From NCBI GenBank assembly GCA_022563315.1, contig JADFNO010000017.1, positions 1 through 36,337 on the forward strand: DNA of 36,337 nucleotides. The letters run 5' to 3'. Position numbers and translations under genes: made by a program. Within the stretch, counting starts at the first letter, position 1, and each line of letters starts with the position of its first letter. The notes under the pieces were generated by a model. That model saw only the letters and a program-made list of their open reading frames with translations. It did no database searches and was not told the DNA's origin. The DNA comes from Planctomycetota bacterium (lineage in GTDB: Bacteria > Planctomycetota > Phycisphaerae > Phycisphaerales > SM1A02). Shown here one piece after another: positions 36,036 through 36,337 of the stretch.

Positions 36036-36089
36036 TTAATTTGTCCTTTTTGTGCAAGTATTACTGTGTACAATTATAGAAGAAACGCC

Positions 36090-36337
36090 ATGAGCATCAT
36101 CAAAGCAAATGCATCTCAACTTAGTTATTTAAACACTTCAAAGAAAGTTAACGATAGATGGTATGATAGATCAAACAGATCACTAGACACTCAACGCACC
36201 CTAGCAAGTTCTCAAAATAAAAGTTCTAGAAAAATTGTTGCAAGAATTCAAAATCTGATAACAAAAAGTAGTAGTATGGGAACAATTACTTCTTTTGTAG
36301 TAAACCCCGATGAAAGAACATCAATAAGACGCTTTGT
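36090..36337 (+). CDS. Partial AT-rich gene running off the window end
   Basis: ATG 36090 opens a frame of 82 codons with no stop before the end of the window. The translation begins MSIIKANASQLSYLNTSKKV and continues with a Ser/Arg/Asn-rich region (DRWYDRSNRSLDTQRTLASS) and a basic stretch SSRKIVARIQNLI. No family recognised. Codon use is like the gene before it, both on the same strand with a 54-base gap that has TACAAT (36069-36074) as a possible -10 box. The ribosome binding site is weak (AGAAA). The real gene extends beyond the sequence given. Confidence 0.5.
   Translation, partial: MSIIKANASQLSYLNTSKKVNDRWYDRSNRSLDTQRTLASSQNKSSRKIVARIQNLITKSSSMGTITSFVVNPDERTSIRRF

Noticed and set aside
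35071-36337. Integrated prophage with an attachment site
   Set aside because: No tRNA, integrase or direct repeat seen at the junction. The tail gene is cut within its N-terminal domain, which is not what an attachment site produces.
1-36337. CRISPR array, tRNA or rRNA
   Set aside because: No regularly spaced repeats, cloverleaf arms with CCA-type ends or rRNA-like blocks were found by reading both strands.

Overview
The window looks like a metagenome-type contig in two unequal parts. Positions 1 to about 35,060 are GC-rich, densely coding DNA that resembles a planctomycete-like bacterium (Planctomycetota, perhaps Phycisphaerae). That placement is inference from the mix of genes: a DUF1573 lipoprotein, a short RNA polymerase omega-like protein, an HflK/HflC-like (SPFH) plus ABC transporter operon, and large unrecognised membrane-anchored proteins. 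No rRNA, tRNA or CRISPR array was seen. From about 35,060 to the end the DNA changes abruptly, first to a cut phage tail-like gene and then to very AT-rich DNA with unrecognised genes.

Layout. 369-2928: DUF1573 lipoprotein, IspD (isoprenoid precursor synthesis) and a small membrane protein. 2966-13888, all plus strand: a polysaccharide cluster with a flippase, an O-antigen ligase/polymerase-like protein, two GT4 and two GT2 glycosyltransferases, a sulfotransferase, and a fused GT2-GT26 enzyme. The genes abut or overlap by a few bases from the polymerase to the second GT2, which suggests one operon making a sulfated surface glycan. 13752-18782, minus strand: a phosphoribosyltransferase/hydrolase fusion whose hydrolase half seems to have lost its catalytic residues, a small membrane protein coupled to uvrA, and uvrA.

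18898-30416: an ABC-2 permease on the minus strand faces a tight six-gene plus-strand operon. That operon encodes HflK-like, HflC-like and a second HflK-like SPFH protein, an ABC ATPase with a long acidic tail, a 699-residue ABC-2 permease and a 659-residue unrecognised anchored protein. No FtsH protease is present. This is the best candidate for an undescribed system: a transporter or machine held in an SPFH membrane scaffold.

30423-30562: a MITE-like element with terminal inverted repeats, two inner hairpins and a 7-base direct repeat. 30598-34052, minus strand: alpha/beta hydrolase, ClC channel/antiporter with CBS domains, RnpA and YidD. 34217-35070, plus strand: omega-like RpoZ and CoaC.

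Right end. The last codons of coaC coincide with the point where a minus-strand phage tail-tubular-like gene is cut. A clear intrinsic terminator, an 88-residue gene, and about 750 bases of AT-rich DNA with two unrecognised plus-strand genes follow. A chimeric assembly join is the simplest reading; a real prophage or island edge cannot be excluded from sequence alone.
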